A stretch of 64,000 nt of DNA from Syntrophobacter fumaroxidans MPOB (GTDB lineage: Bacteria > Desulfobacterota > Syntrophobacteria > Syntrophobacterales > Syntrophobacteraceae), in NCBI RefSeq assembly GCF_000014965.1, contig NC_008554.1, positions 434,001-498,000 on the forward strand. Reading direction: 5' to 3'. This document shows, in pieces, positions 18,982 to 28,612 of the stretch. Each line of letters starts with the position of its first letter. Within the stretch, counting starts at the first letter, position 1. The notes under the pieces were generated by a model, which ran no database searches, had not been told where the DNA came from, and worked only from the letters and a program-made list of their open reading frames with translations. A program made the translations under genes and the position numbers.

Positions 18982-20280
18982 TCAATCCTCGACGGTTCGA
19001 TGATCGAAAACGCGCCTGCTCTTGCGCTCTGTGCGGGGGAGGGTGCCGTATTCGAGGATTTCCACCTGGCAACGCACCATGATCTGTCGGCGGACCTCGG
19101 CCGCGACCGTTTCCGCAAGCTTCCTGTCCGCGTCGGGGGAGTCGCTCCCGACTTGTTCAACCTTCACCAGCATCACATCCCGGCCGTCTTCACGGCGGTA
19201 CAGGTGCACCTGGTATTCGCTCCCGATGCCCGAAATCTGGGACAGCACGTGATCGATCTGCCCCGGGTAGATGTTCACCGCACGGAAGATGAACATGTCG
19301 TCAGACCTTCCCAGGAGATGATCGTGCCGGGGCAGCGGGTTTCCGCAGGGACAGTCCCCGGGGATGAGGCGGGTCAGGTCCCTGGTACGGTACCGGATGA
19401 GCGGGGCGGCCTCCTTGCGGAGCGTCGTGACCACCATCTCGCCCACCTCGCCCGGCGCAACCGGTTCCAGGGTCTCCGGGTTGAGGATTTCGAGGATGTA
19501 GTAGTCGGCCCAGTAATGCACCCCCTCGTGAGCGGGGCATTCCAGCCCCGTTCCGGGCCCATACAGCTCGGTCAGCCCGGGAATATCGAAGAGTTCGTTC
19601 ACTCCGGTGATTTCGCGGATCCTGCGGCGCATCCCCGCGCTGTGACGCTCGGCCCCGAAGATGAATTTCTTCAGAGCGATCTTCTTCTGGATGCCCCGCC
19701 GCTCGATTTCCTCGGCAATGAGCAGCGCCATGGACGCCGTGGCGCAAAAGACGGTGCTCTGCATGTCCAGCAGCATCTGGCAATGGATTTCCGTGTTGGC
19801 CGGCCCAATGGGAACGGCCATGGCTCCGAACCGCTCGCACCCCAGCTGAAAGCCGACCCCTGCCGTCCACAGGCCGTAGCCGACCGCGATCTGCACCCGG
19901 TCTTCTCTCGTCAGCCGGGCCATCTCGTAGCACCGGGCGAACATGCAGGCCCAGTCGTCGATGTCCTTTTGCGAATAGCACAGCACTTTGCGCTTGCCCG
20001 TGGTTCCCGATGAGGCGTGGATGCGGACGATTTTCTCGAAAGGCACGGACCGAAGTGGAAAAGGATAACCATCCTTCAGGTCGGACGCGGTGGTGAGAGG
20101 CAGCCGGCTCAGGTCGTCGAGGGAGCGGACCGCGTCGGGGCCGACCCCGGCGGCATCCAGTTTTGCACGGTAGAAAGGGGAATTACGATAGGCATGGGAA
20201 ACGGTCCACTGCAGTCCCTGCAGCTGAAGGGCATGCAAGTCTTCGCGGGATGCCCGGACCGGCATGAAACTGACACTCAT
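18982..20280 (-). CDS. paaK: Phenylacetate-CoA ligase family protein (AMP-forming)
   Basis: An acyl-adenylate-forming ligase of the PaaK family, 432 residues, activating phenylacetate or a related aryl acid to its CoA thioester in the cytosol. The start at ATG 20280 (MSVSFMPVRASREDL) has GGAGAAGGAG upstream; the frame is open far beyond, but that part is not homologous. The phosphate-binding loop HASSGTTGKRKV lies at residues 88-99. FDIPGLTELYGPG, LIRYRTRDLTRLIPGDCPCG, and GRSDDMFIFRAVNIYPGQID are standard PaaK motifs, and the C-terminal catalytic Lys is in TERKSRRVFD. It is an intact paralogue of the altered gene at 23775. Confidence 0.93.
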   Translation of the reverse strand: MSVSFMPVRASREDLHALQLQGLQWTVSHAYRNSPFYRAKLDAAGVGPDAVRSLDDLSRLPLTTASDLKDGYPFPLRSVPFEKIVRIHASSGTTGKRKVLCYSQKDIDDWACMFARCYEMARLTREDRVQIAVGYGLWTAGVGFQLGCERFGAMAVPIGPANTEIHCQMLLDMQSTVFCATASMALLIAEEIERRGIQKKIALKKFIFGAERHSAGMRRRIREITGVNELFDIPGLTELYGPGTGLECPAHEGVHYWADYYILEILNPETLEPVAPGEVGEMVVTTLRKEAAPLIRYRTRDLTRLIPGDCPCGNPLPRHDHLLGRSDDMFIFRAVNIYPGQIDHVLSQISGIGSEYQVHLYRREDGRDVMLVKVEQVGSDSPDADRKLAETVAAEVRRQIMVRCQVEILEYGTLPRTERKSRRVFDHRTVED

Positions 20281-20734
20281 TACAGGTCTCCTTCTCCTTC
20301 TTTGCTGAAATTCCGGAATGTTCCGGCACGCCAACGAACGGCCGTGCATTTTCCGGTCTTGCGGGTGGTCGCCCGGGACCGCGTGACACTCCTTATCACA
20401 AAATGCAAAAAGTTGCATGGATCTTTGGATGTTGGCGCGTTCTGCGGAAAGACCGCGAAGGCAGCGAACGAATCGACTGCGGCAGGTTCCCGGGAAGTCG
20501 AAGCGCCCGTCGCGCGGCAAGCGGCGGGTCTTCCAAACGGACATACGGATGGCCCGATCGTACGGCTCCGGTGCCCGGTCCGGGAAGCTGTCGGCGGTAC
20601 GTATTCTACCATTCCGGAAGGAGGGGATAAACCCAAATATCGCCCGCCGGTCGGGCCGTCGGCCTTGCAATCCTCACCCGGCGGCTCGCGCCGCGCCGAT
20701 AACCAGGCTGCGGCGTCGTCGATCCGCTCGCCGC
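20281..20734. other. Intergenic region upstream of paaK
   Basis: This 454-base stretch separates the GT39 gene from paaK. No gene is supported. An inverted repeat ATGCAA-AAAG-TTGCAT lies at 20403-20418 in an AT-richer patch and could be a regulator site for the paaK-livK transcript, but with six-base arms it may be chance. Confidence 0.4.
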
Positions 20735-22453
20735 TCAAGGGCCGGGCAGGCGTGCCGGGTTCGTCCCGGGGAGGTTCGTTCCTTCTTCAGACGGCGCCGC
20801 GGTGGAGACGCAGAACCGCAGGGTGATCCAGCGGCCCTTGGTATAGTGGAAGCCCCTGACCGAGCCGATCTCCCGGACCGAAACCCTTGCGGCGTCCAGG
20901 TCGCGATGGAATTCTTCCTCCGACTTGTTGTCCACGATCACCAGCGCCCGGGGGTTCCGGGCCAGGAGGGAAACGGCGTTGGCCGAGGTGAGCAGTCCGG
21001 TGTCCGTTCCCAGCATGAATACAAGGCTGGGCTCCTGGTAGCCGACGGACGCGACGGGGATGCGCGTTCCCCTGGCCCGCTCCAATGCGTGCACCGCGTC
21101 GACCACGGTGGTGGTCGGCCAGAATCCCCTGACCTCCGGAAGAATTCGGTGCAGTGCAAAACCGAAGATGACCGTCGAACCCACAATCATAATGATTGCC
21201 GATTTCACCGGGCGCTCGCCGGCGAGGCTTCGAATCGCGAGAGCCACGGCGGCGACCGCCGCCAACCCCGGCAGGAGGGCTTCCGGCAGGAAGCGCCCGT
21301 CGAAATACCAGGGGAAGAAGATGCTGATGCCGAACATGGCGGCGCCCGTAATCGACCACACGAGGATCGGGACCCACCGGGGCCAGAAGCGCGGCCATTT
21401 CGCACCGCCCTCCTTCAGCGTGAACAGGGCGTCGGCCGTGAGCAGGGCAAGAGCCGGGTAGACCGGGAGGGTGTAGTGCGGGAGCTTGGTCGGGGCCAGC
21501 TCGAAGAAAATCCAGTACGGAACGATCCACGCGAGACAGAATCGGACGCCGGGGGACCGGCGTTTCTTCCAGGCGCCGTGAAGGGTCGGCCCGAGACAGG
21601 CGGAAGCGGGCCAGAAAGTGATCGTTGAGAGCAGAAGGTAGTACCCGGGCGGAGAGCCGTGGGATTCGTGCACGGAGATCAATTTGGGCAGAATGTCCCT
21701 GGCCACCGAGTCGTAAAAGAACGAGCCGCCGGTTGCCTTGTAGATGGCGAACGCCCAGGGGCAGACGACGAGCGCAAGCAGCAGGATACCGGGAAGAGGG
21801 CGCAACCGCTTGAGCCACTGTCCGTTCCGGTCCGCGATGACCAGAGCCGCAATGGTGAACCCTGAAAGGACGGGAGCGACGGGTGCCTTGATGAGGATGC
21901 CGACACCCAGGGCGAACCAGAAGCTGATTACCGGCCACACAAGAGCAGGTTCCTCCGACTTTGCGCGCAGATAGACAAGCGCCAGGGAACCCTGCGCGGC
22001 CAGGGTCGCGGCTAGCAGGGCTGCATCCGTCTTCGCCTGGTGGGCCTCGAAAATGAGCATCACGCAGGCCGCAAGAAGCGCGGCCCCGAGAAGGGCGCGT
22101 CGCGCGTCGAACAATCTTCTTCCAAGGGCGAAGGTCAGGAGGGCCGCCAGGGTGGCGCAAAGAACGGAAGGGACCCGGAACGGCCAGATATCCTTTCCCT
22201 CCGATGCGCTAAAAAGCGAGACGGAGGCCGCCTGGAGCCAGTAGATGCCGATGGGTTTCTTGTGCCGCGGTTCGTCTTGAAAGCGGATGCGCACGAAATC
22301 GCCGGATTCGAGCATCTGCCGCGTGGCCTGCGCGTACCGGGCCTCGTCGCGATCCACCACCGGAAGCCGTGTCAGGCCCGGCAGGTACAGCAGGCAACAC
22401 AGGACGACAAGCAGAATGTAAGGCGTGGGGCCTTCCGATCGAAACAAGCTCAC
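20735..22453 (-). CDS. GT39-type membrane glycosyltransferase (ArnT-like)
   Basis: A 572-residue polytopic membrane protein with about ten to twelve hydrophobic segments, of the dolichyl-phosphate-mannose/ArnT superfamily. The conserved first periplasmic loop carries VVDRDEARYAQATRQML followed by HKKPIGIYWLQ, matching ArnT-type enzymes that move a sugar from undecaprenyl phosphate to lipid A or another periplasmic acceptor. FELAPTKLPHYTLPVYPALALL is a second signature. The C-terminal 150 residues form a soluble domain. It is divergent from the PAP2 gene at 23023, and both could serve lipid A or undecaprenyl-phosphate chemistry. Confidence 0.87.
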   Translation of the reverse strand: MSLFRSEGPTPYILLVVLCCLLYLPGLTRLPVVDRDEARYAQATRQMLESGDFVRIRFQDEPRHKKPIGIYWLQAASVSLFSASEGKDIWPFRVPSVLCATLAALLTFALGRRLFDARRALLGAALLAACVMLIFEAHQAKTDAALLAATLAAQGSLALVYLRAKSEEPALVWPVISFWFALGVGILIKAPVAPVLSGFTIAALVIADRNGQWLKRLRPLPGILLLALVVCPWAFAIYKATGGSFFYDSVARDILPKLISVHESHGSPPGYYLLLSTITFWPASACLGPTLHGAWKKRRSPGVRFCLAWIVPYWIFFELAPTKLPHYTLPVYPALALLTADALFTLKEGGAKWPRFWPRWVPILVWSITGAAMFGISIFFPWYFDGRFLPEALLPGLAAVAAVALAIRSLAGERPVKSAIIMIVGSTVIFGFALHRILPEVRGFWPTTTVVDAVHALERARGTRIPVASVGYQEPSLVFMLGTDTGLLTSANAVSLLARNPRALVIVDNKSEEEFHRDLDAARVSVREIGSVRGFHYTKGRWITLRFCVSTAAPSEEGTNLPGTNPARLPGP

Positions 22454-23022
22454 CCCCGGACAAGCAATATGCTATACATGAACGCGTCGCATTCGGGGCG
22501 CATGCCGACCCGAAGGAGCAACCGGTCCCACAGGCCTTGCGGGTCCCATGGGCACCATCATCCCGGGACGCGCGCCGCTCCGGAACGCCGAAAAAGAGCT
22601 TCCGGCAGGGATCGCGGCCCGGCCCGCGGAGCACCCCGAAAGCATCCCGGGCCGGCGGGATGTTTCTCCTCGACGGTGACCTTTATCGGCATTTATTCTT
22701 TGAAAAGCAATAAGAAATCCTTTGCGTTCCCCGGCCCGAACGCCGGGCTCGCGCGAGCGCGAACGCAAAAAGCGAGATGTCGTCGCCGTCGGCGGAGGGG
22801 GAACGGCTGGATCGGAACATTTCACGTCCGGCTTGGGTCCAGGGTTGGAGTTGGTGGTTCTTGTTCGCTTCGGGAGACGGGCCCAACCTCCGCCCGCGCC
22901 GCATGCCGTCGTCAGGAAGATTTCAGCGGCTGAGCGGTGCGCCGTCCGGGCCGGAGCCAAAACGCATTCGAATCGCAGGCATCCGCCGAAGCCGGCCTGC
23001 GGCCTCCGGGGAAAAGAGCGTC
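22454..23022. other. Divergent intergenic region between GT39 and PAP2 genes
   Basis: This 569-base region presumably holds promoters for both divergent genes. It is GC-rich apart from an AT-richer patch near 22680-22720. Short ORFs occur in every frame, but none shows family resemblance or a good start. No repeat or RNA gene was recognised. Confidence 0.4.
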
Positions 23023-23685
23023 GTGAGAAAGAAGGTCCTTCTTTATTCCTTTCCGGTTTTCCTCGCCATCTGCGCGTTGAGCTATTTCACCCTCGACAGG
23101 CCCGTGGCCGTCTATTGCCGCGGGCTCGACAAATCGGTCAGGGACGTCTTCCGAACCGTCACCTACCTCGGGGTTTCCACCTGGTACATGGCGGCATCGG
23201 CGGCGGTGTTCGCGTTCTTCCGGTTCGTGAGGAAGCGCGAAGCCTGGTCGAACCGCGGTCTTTTGGTGTTCCTTTCCGTCGCGCTGTCCGGCATAATCAC
23301 CGACCTCATAAAATTCGTTTTGGGCCGTGCCCGACCGACGCTGCTGTTTGAAAAAGACTGGTACGGGTTCTACTTTTTCGAGACCAAGTACGCTTTCTTG
23401 TCCTTTCCTTCGGGGCACGCCGCCACCGTCGCGGCCCTGGCCGTGGCCCTGTATTTCATGTTCCCCCGGTACGGATTCCTCTACGCGTTGGGGATGCTCC
23501 TGGTTATGGCCAGCCGGGTCGTCATCGGTTCCCACTACCCCGGCGACGTGATCTTCGGTGCGTACCTGGGGGCGATCACGGCGTTGGCCGTGGGCCGGGT
23601 TATGGACTCGAAGGGTTTCGGGACCGGTATCGGAGGCCGGAGTGAACGCATGATTCCAGTGCAGGGGACCGACGGCGCAGCCTGA
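23023..23685 (+). CDS. PAP2-family phosphatase (lipid or undecaprenyl-pyrophosphate type)
   Basis: A roughly 220-residue membrane phosphatase. The three-part acid phosphatase signature is complete: KFVLGRARP, FPSGHAATVAAL, and SRVVIGSHYPGD, with the catalytic His in the third. Five to six hydrophobic segments surround it. The GTG at 23023 (VRKKVLLYSFPVFLAICAL) is chosen because the protein proper starts there; the open frame extends back to 22777 without homology. Substrate could be lipid A phosphates, undecaprenyl pyrophosphate or phosphatidylglycerophosphate. The divergent GT39 neighbour favours envelope lipid modification. Confidence 0.85.
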   Translation: MRKKVLLYSFPVFLAICALSYFTLDRPVAVYCRGLDKSVRDVFRTVTYLGVSTWYMAASAAVFAFFRFVRKREAWSNRGLLVFLSVALSGIITDLIKFVLGRARPTLLFEKDWYGFYFFETKYAFLSFPSGHAATVAALAVALYFMFPRYGFLYALGMLLVMASRVVIGSHYPGDVIFGAYLGAITALAVGRVMDSKGFGTGIGGRSERMIPVQGTDGAA

Positions 23686-23774
23686 AAGCATGGTGTTCTC
23701 GCCCGGCGCGCGCATGGGCCCCGCGATTCCCCGTGCATGCGGGAGCCGATCTGTCGCGGGTCTTTCCTCGTGCG

Positions 23775-25103
23775 TCACGGAACGTCGTTCGAAAATGGAG
23801 AGACGTTTCGGAAGACCGTCTTGTAGGTCAGCCCTTCGCGGGGCAGGCGTTCCGGTTCGACGACCTGCACTCTTACACCGAGACCGAGCGCCCGTCTCAC
23901 CTGGCTTCTCAGGAGCTCCAGGTACTGGGCGCGATTGCCTCCCGGCAGATCGTCGGTTGCGGAGCGGCAGATCAGGATTTCCATCTGCTCGCCGATGCCG
24001 TATTGCGTGTGAATGACCAACCGGAAGTCCTCCATGCCTGGATCGACGCCTTTGAGCAGCTCTTCGACGTGTTCCGGGTAGACGGGAATGCCCCGGATGG
24101 AGACGCGGTTGTCGGTGCGGCGCAGGATGGGAATGATGCGGGCGAGGGTGGAGCCGCACGCGCAGGGCGTGTCGCGCAGCACGGTGATGTCGCCCGTGCG
24201 GAAGCGGATGAGGGGGTAGCCCTCGGCGGTCAGCGTCGTGAGAACCAACTCCCCTTCCTGGCCGGGCGCAAGCGGCTCTCCGGTGGCCGGGTTCACGATT
24301 TCCGCCAGGAACTGGTCTTCCGCCAGGTGCAGCCCCTGCCTGGACGGGCATTCGCCCGCCATTCCCGGCTCGCCCATCTCGGCAACCCCGTAGAGACCGT
24401 AAACCGGGACGCCGAAGACTGCTTCCACGCGCCTGCGGGTGATTTCGGAGAGTGGGTCGGGTCCCAGCAGGATGAGTCGCAGATGAAGGCCTGAGGCATC
24501 CCAGCCCTGCCGCTCCATGGTGTCCACGATGTGCAGGGCGAATGCCGCCGTCGTGGCGAGCACCGTGGATCGGAAATCCTGCATGATGCGCAGTTGCATG
24601 GTCGCGGAAATAGTGGCGGAAGGGGCGAGGGTGGCCCCCAGCATCTCGGCCGCGTGGTTGAACGTAAAGGCTCCCGGGAACAGGCTGAAGTTGAACGCCA
24701 CCTGCACGATGTCCCGGTCCGTCACCCCGAGCTGCTCGAACAGGCGCACCATGAGCGTCTGCCACATCGCCGTGTCGTGTCGGGTGAACCCGACCACGAT
24801 CGGCCTGGTCTGGTCCCGAAGAGGCGGCGAAGTGATCTTGAGCCGCACGATGCTCCGGAGCGGCACGGCGAAGAGCCCGTAAGGGTAATGGTCGGTCAGA
24901 TCTTCGCGGGTGGTGAAGGGAAATTGACGGAAGTCCTCGAACGTCCCGACGTCTTCGGGAAGCATTCGGAGAACGTCCATGCGCTTGCGGTAGAAATCGA
25001 CTTTGAAGTAAGCCCTGTTCAGCGTCATCTGCAACCGCTCGAGCTGCAACTGGCCTACCTCATCCCGCGACATCACGGCGATGGGATTCTGCGACACGGC
25101 CAT
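23775..25103 (-). CDS. PaaK-like CoA ligase paralogue with degenerate phosphate-binding loop
   Basis: A 442-residue protein aligned along its length with phenylacetate-CoA ligases (YRKRMDVLRMLPEDV at the N-terminus, YGLYGVAEMGEPG, LIRFRTGDITVLRDTPCACG, RRTDNRVSIRGIPVYPEHVEELL). Where the functional paralogue has SSGTTGK, this one reads ITSPPLRDQTRP (residues 90-101), so the Gly-rich ATP-phosphate loop is absent. The C-terminal Lys is kept (GLTYKTVF). It follows livF by only three bases and is certainly in that operon. It may be inactive, use another mechanism, or bind its acid without adenylating it. Confidence 0.85.
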   Translation of the reverse strand: MAVSQNPIAVMSRDEVGQLQLERLQMTLNRAYFKVDFYRKRMDVLRMLPEDVGTFEDFRQFPFTTREDLTDHYPYGLFAVPLRSIVRLKITSPPLRDQTRPIVVGFTRHDTAMWQTLMVRLFEQLGVTDRDIVQVAFNFSLFPGAFTFNHAAEMLGATLAPSATISATMQLRIMQDFRSTVLATTAAFALHIVDTMERQGWDASGLHLRLILLGPDPLSEITRRRVEAVFGVPVYGLYGVAEMGEPGMAGECPSRQGLHLAEDQFLAEIVNPATGEPLAPGQEGELVLTTLTAEGYPLIRFRTGDITVLRDTPCACGSTLARIIPILRRTDNRVSIRGIPVYPEHVEELLKGVDPGMEDFRLVIHTQYGIGEQMEILICRSATDDLPGGNRAQYLELLRSQVRRALGLGVRVQVVEPERLPREGLTYKTVFRNVSPFSNDVP

Positions 25104-25106
25104 GTT

Positions 25107-25832
25107 CTACCTCTCCCATTTGTATTCGTAGTCTTTGCCGAGGTAAGCCCTCTGGACATCGTCGTGCTCCATAAGCTCATCGGCCCTGCCCGAGAGGACG
25201 ATGCGCCCGGTCTCGAGGACGTACCCGCGTTCCGCCACGGCCAGCGCCCCCATGGCGTTCTGTTCGACCAGCAGAACGGTGGTGCCCTCACGATGCAACG
25301 CCTCGACGGTCCGGTAGATCTCCTCGACAATCAGGGGGGCCAGCCCCATCGACGGTTCGTCCAGGACGAGCAGTCGCGGCCGGGCCATCAGGGCGCGGCC
25401 GATGGAGAGCATCTGCTGCTCCCCGCCGCTGAGGGTTCCCGCCTTCTGCCTGCTGCGCTCCATCAGGACGGGAAACAGCTCGTAGATTTCCGCCAGCTTG
25501 GCGCGCACGTGCTTGAGACCGTAAAGGTACCCCCCCAGTTCGAGGTTCTCGAGCACCGTCATGTTCGGAAACAACTGCCGGGCTTCGGGCACCTGAACCA
25601 GCCCCATGCGGACGATGCGCTCGGGGCTGACTTTCAGGAGCGGCTCGCCCCTGAACAAAATCTCCCCTTCAAAGGGCCGGTTGATGCCGGACAGCGCCCG
25701 CAGGAGAGTGCTCTTGCCCGCGCCGTTGGCCCCGATCAGGGCGACGATCTCGTTTTCGGCCACGTGAAAACTGACCCGCCTCAGGACCTGGACCGAACCG
25801 TAGCGAACCGATAGACCCTTGACTCGAAGCAA
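25107..25832 (-). CDS. livF: Branched-chain amino acid ABC transporter ATPase (LivF-type)
   Basis: A 241-residue ABC ATPase that energises the Liv transporter with the LivG half of the neighbouring fusion. Walker A is GANGAGKST, the Q-loop lies in VQVPEARQLFPNMTVLENL, signature LSGGEQQML, Walker B LLVLDEPSMGLAP and the switch His region VLLVEQNA. It starts 18 bases after the LivM-LivG fusion and ends three bases before the PaaK-like gene. Confidence 0.96.
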   Translation of the reverse strand: MLRVKGLSVRYGSVQVLRRVSFHVAENEIVALIGANGAGKSTLLRALSGINRPFEGEILFRGEPLLKVSPERIVRMGLVQVPEARQLFPNMTVLENLELGGYLYGLKHVRAKLAEIYELFPVLMERSRQKAGTLSGGEQQMLSIGRALMARPRLLVLDEPSMGLAPLIVEEIYRTVEALHREGTTVLLVEQNAMGALAVAERGYVLETGRIVLSGRADELMEHDDVQRAYLGKDYEYKWER

Positions 25833-25850
25833 TGGATTGCGCCCTCCCTC

Positions 25851-27707
25851 CTACCTTCTTCTCGTTCCGAGGTACGCGGCGATGACGCGTGGATCCTGCC
25901 GGATTTCACGGGGAGGACCCGACGCGATGCGGTTCCCGTGCTGCAGCACTTCGATGCGATCCGAGAGCTGCATCACCACGTTCATGTCGTGCTCCACCAG
26001 CAACACCCCGATGCCGCGTTCGCGCAGGCCGGAGATGGTTTCGACCAGGACTTCGCTCTCCCGGGGATTGAGTCCTCCGACGGGTTCGTCGAGCAGGAGA
26101 ATGGACGGGGAGAGCGCCAGCGCGCGGGCCAGTTCAAGGAGCTTCTGTTCCAGCAGGCTGAGCTGTTGGGCCGGGGAATGGGCCTTTTCCGCGAGGCCGA
26201 AATCGTCGAGATGCTCCAGTGCCCTGTCCCGCAGCACGGCCTCCTCCCGGCGTTCGGCCCGGGTGTGGAGATACCCGGCAAGGAACCCGGCGCGCCCCTG
26301 CAGGTGGTACCCGAGGAGCAGGTTGTCGAGCACGGTGAAATCCTGGAAAATCTGCACCGCCTGAAACGTGCGGCCGATGCCTTCCCTTGCCACGAGACAG
26401 GGGCTTTTCCCGATAAGGCTGCGGTCGCGGAGCAGGATTTGACCGTTTCGAGGCCGCAGCAGCCCCGAAACGACGTTGAGCAGCGTGGTCTTACCCGCGC
26501 CGTTGGGCCCGATAAGAGCCACCACCCGCCCCCCCGGGATGTCGAACCCGACCTGGTTGAGTGCCTGCAGGCCGCCGAAATCCAGGGAAATGTCGGATAG
26601 CTTCAGGGCGGGAAGGTCACCCTGCATTCCGGTCCCGGCCGGATGTCCTGCCGGGAACGGCGCGGAGACGATTCGTCCCCGGCCCGCCCGGACGGAGGCG
26701 GGCGGTCGATCCATCCCCGCGGGGCGAAGGATCGCCGTGCCTCCGGTCTTCAAGCGGGCCGAAAGAAGCGACTTCAGCGCGGGGAGCAACCCTTGGGGAC
26801 AGAACACCAGCACGCCCATGAGGGTCAGTCCATAGAGCAGCACGTGCAGATCTTCGAAGTGGTGCAGGAATTCAGGGAGAGCGGTCAGCAGGATGGTCCC
26901 CGCGAGTCCTCCCCACAGGCTTCCCATGCCCCCCACGGCCACCATCGTGACAATCTGGACCGAGTAAAAGATGTCGAACGTCTTCGGGCTGATGAACGTG
27001 ACGTAATGGGCGTAGGAGAAGCCGGCAACCGCGGCGTAAACCGTGCTAAGCACGAAGGTGACGATCTTGTAACGGCGGGCGGGGATCCCCAGCACCTCGG
27101 CGGTGAGCTCCTTTTGGTGAATCGCCTTGAGCGCCCTGCCGAGCCTCGAATCGAGCAGGTTCAGGGTCAGGGCGAAAGCGACCAGGAACAGGGTCCAGAT
27201 GAAGACGTAAAATCTGAGGTCGGTGTTCAGCGCGAAGGAACCGAGCGCGAGCCTGGGAATACCGGAAAATCCCGATGGACCGCCGGTCACGCTTTCCATC
27301 TGATTGAAGCAGATGAAAACGATGATGTTGAAACCGAGCGTCGCCATCACCAGGTAATGGCCTTCGAGCTTCAGGGTGGGAAGCGCGAGCAGGAAGGCGA
27401 TGACCGCGACGCTTGCCGCGGCGAAGGCGAGGGCCGCGAAAAGAGGCCACTGCCAGGTCGTGCTCGCGATGGCCGACAGGTAGGCCCCCAGGCCGTAAAA
27501 CGCGGCGTGGCCCAGGGAAACCTGGCCGGTGGACGCGATGAGCAGGTTGAGACCCAGCACCACCATGGCATTGAGGGCCATGACGTTGCACAGCAGGAGC
27601 AGGTAGTCGTTGCGCATCACCAGGGGAAGCCCCCACAGCACGACGGCCAGTGGAAGCAATGCCCGCCATTGTCTCGGCACGATGATGAGATTCAATGACC
27701 GCTCCAA
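25851..27707 (-). CDS. LivM-LivG fusion: branched-chain amino acid ABC permease and ATPase in one chain
   Basis: A 618-residue protein. Residues 1-310 form a LivM permease with about eight to ten membrane segments (LGLNLLIASTGQVSLGHAAFYGLGAY; EVLGIPARRYKIVTFVLSTV). Residues 311-365 are a Pro/Gly/Arg-rich linker, and 366-618 a LivG-type ATPase: Walker A IGPNGAGKTT at 399-408, signature-like QQLSLLEQKLLELARAL near 515, Walker B LLLDEPVGGLNP near 538, switch His in VEHDMNVV. The signature helix has LSLLE rather than LSGGQ. LivM-LivG fusions are known but not universal. With livH upstream and livF downstream it completes the transporter. Confidence 0.95.
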   Translation of the reverse strand: MERSLNLIIVPRQWRALLPLAVVLWGLPLVMRNDYLLLLCNVMALNAMVVLGLNLLIASTGQVSLGHAAFYGLGAYLSAIASTTWQWPLFAALAFAAASVAVIAFLLALPTLKLEGHYLVMATLGFNIIVFICFNQMESVTGGPSGFSGIPRLALGSFALNTDLRFYVFIWTLFLVAFALTLNLLDSRLGRALKAIHQKELTAEVLGIPARRYKIVTFVLSTVYAAVAGFSYAHYVTFISPKTFDIFYSVQIVTMVAVGGMGSLWGGLAGTILLTALPEFLHHFEDLHVLLYGLTLMGVLVFCPQGLLPALKSLLSARLKTGGTAILRPAGMDRPPASVRAGRGRIVSAPFPAGHPAGTGMQGDLPALKLSDISLDFGGLQALNQVGFDIPGGRVVALIGPNGAGKTTLLNVVSGLLRPRNGQILLRDRSLIGKSPCLVAREGIGRTFQAVQIFQDFTVLDNLLLGYHLQGRAGFLAGYLHTRAERREEAVLRDRALEHLDDFGLAEKAHSPAQQLSLLEQKLLELARALALSPSILLLDEPVGGLNPRESEVLVETISGLRERGIGVLLVEHDMNVVMQLSDRIEVLQHGNRIASGPPREIRQDPRVIAAYLGTRRR

Positions 27708-27730
27708 CTCAGGTTAAGGCACACGACTCC

Positions 27731-28612
27731 CTACAGGCGGTGCACCCGGACGCTGCCGAAAAGCCCCGCCGGTCTTACGAAAAGGATCGTCAGGAGCACG
27801 AGAAAAGCAATGGCATCCTTGTAGGCCGAGGAGACGAGGCCGGCTCCGAAGGCTTCGAGGACCCCCAGCAGAAGTCCGCCCACCACCGCGCCCAGCGTGC
27901 TGCCGTAACCACCCAGAATGCCCGCCGCGAAGCCTTTGAGCCCGAGCATCAACCCGCCGTCGTAACTCATGCTCGTGATCGGGGTGATCAGTACGCCGGC
28001 CATGGCCCCGAGCGCTCCGCTGAGCGCAAAGGACAGCGCCACGAGGCGGCGCACGGAGATGCCGATCAGGACCGCTCCGAGGGAATTGTCCGCGACTCCG
28101 CGTATGGCTTTGCCCAGCAGGGTCCGGTGGAAGAACAGATATAGCAGGACGAGCGCCGCGAGCGAAAGTGCCATGATCCAAAGAGACTGAGGCAGTATGG
28201 CCGCGTTCAGGACGATGATCGGATCGTCGCCTCCGAACGACGGGAAGACATGCGAGCTTTTTCCCCAGAGCATCATGCTTGCGCCGCGAATGGCGATGGA
28301 GGCCCCGACGGTGATCATGATCAGCGTGAGAACGTCGCGATTCCTGGAAAGGCGGATCGGCCCGCGCTCGAGCGCCGTCCCGATGATGGCGACGGCGGCC
28401 GTGGAGAGCACGAAGGCCAGAGGCATGGGCAGGCCCATGACATTGTGCAGGGTGATGACGATCATCGCCCCGAGCATCACGAATTCGCCCTGGGCGAAAT
28501 TGACCAGGCCCGTGGCGTTCTGAATCAGGCAGTACCCGAGTGCGATGAGGGCGTAGATACTCCCGTTGGTGACGCCGGATACGAAGAAATGAGGGATCAG
28601 TTGCCAGGGCAT
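27731..28612 (-). CDS. livH: Branched-chain amino acid ABC transporter permease (LivH-type)
   Basis: A 293-residue inner-membrane permease, partner of LivM. Family marks are GVTNGSIYALIALGYCLIQNATGLVNFAQGEFVMLGA at the N-terminus and the cytoplasmic loop LLGKAIRGVADNSLGAVLIGISVRRLVALSFALSGALGAMAG. About eight hydrophobic segments are visible. It starts 222 bases after iorB and precedes the LivM-LivG fusion by 23 bases. The long gap to iorB could hold an additional promoter. Confidence 0.95.
   Translation of the reverse strand: MPWQLIPHFFVSGVTNGSIYALIALGYCLIQNATGLVNFAQGEFVMLGAMIVITLHNVMGLPMPLAFVLSTAAVAIIGTALERGPIRLSRNRDVLTLIMITVGASIAIRGASMMLWGKSSHVFPSFGGDDPIIVLNAAILPQSLWIMALSLAALVLLYLFFHRTLLGKAIRGVADNSLGAVLIGISVRRLVALSFALSGALGAMAGVLITPITSMSYDGGLMLGLKGFAAGILGGYGSTLGAVVGGLLLGVLEAFGAGLVSSAYKDAIAFLVLLTILFVRPAGLFGSVRVHRL

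Noticed and set aside
22912-24765. 617-codon minus-strand frame over the PAP2 and CoA-ligase region
   Set aside because: Arg/Pro/His-rich out-of-frame translation of real genes in other frames.
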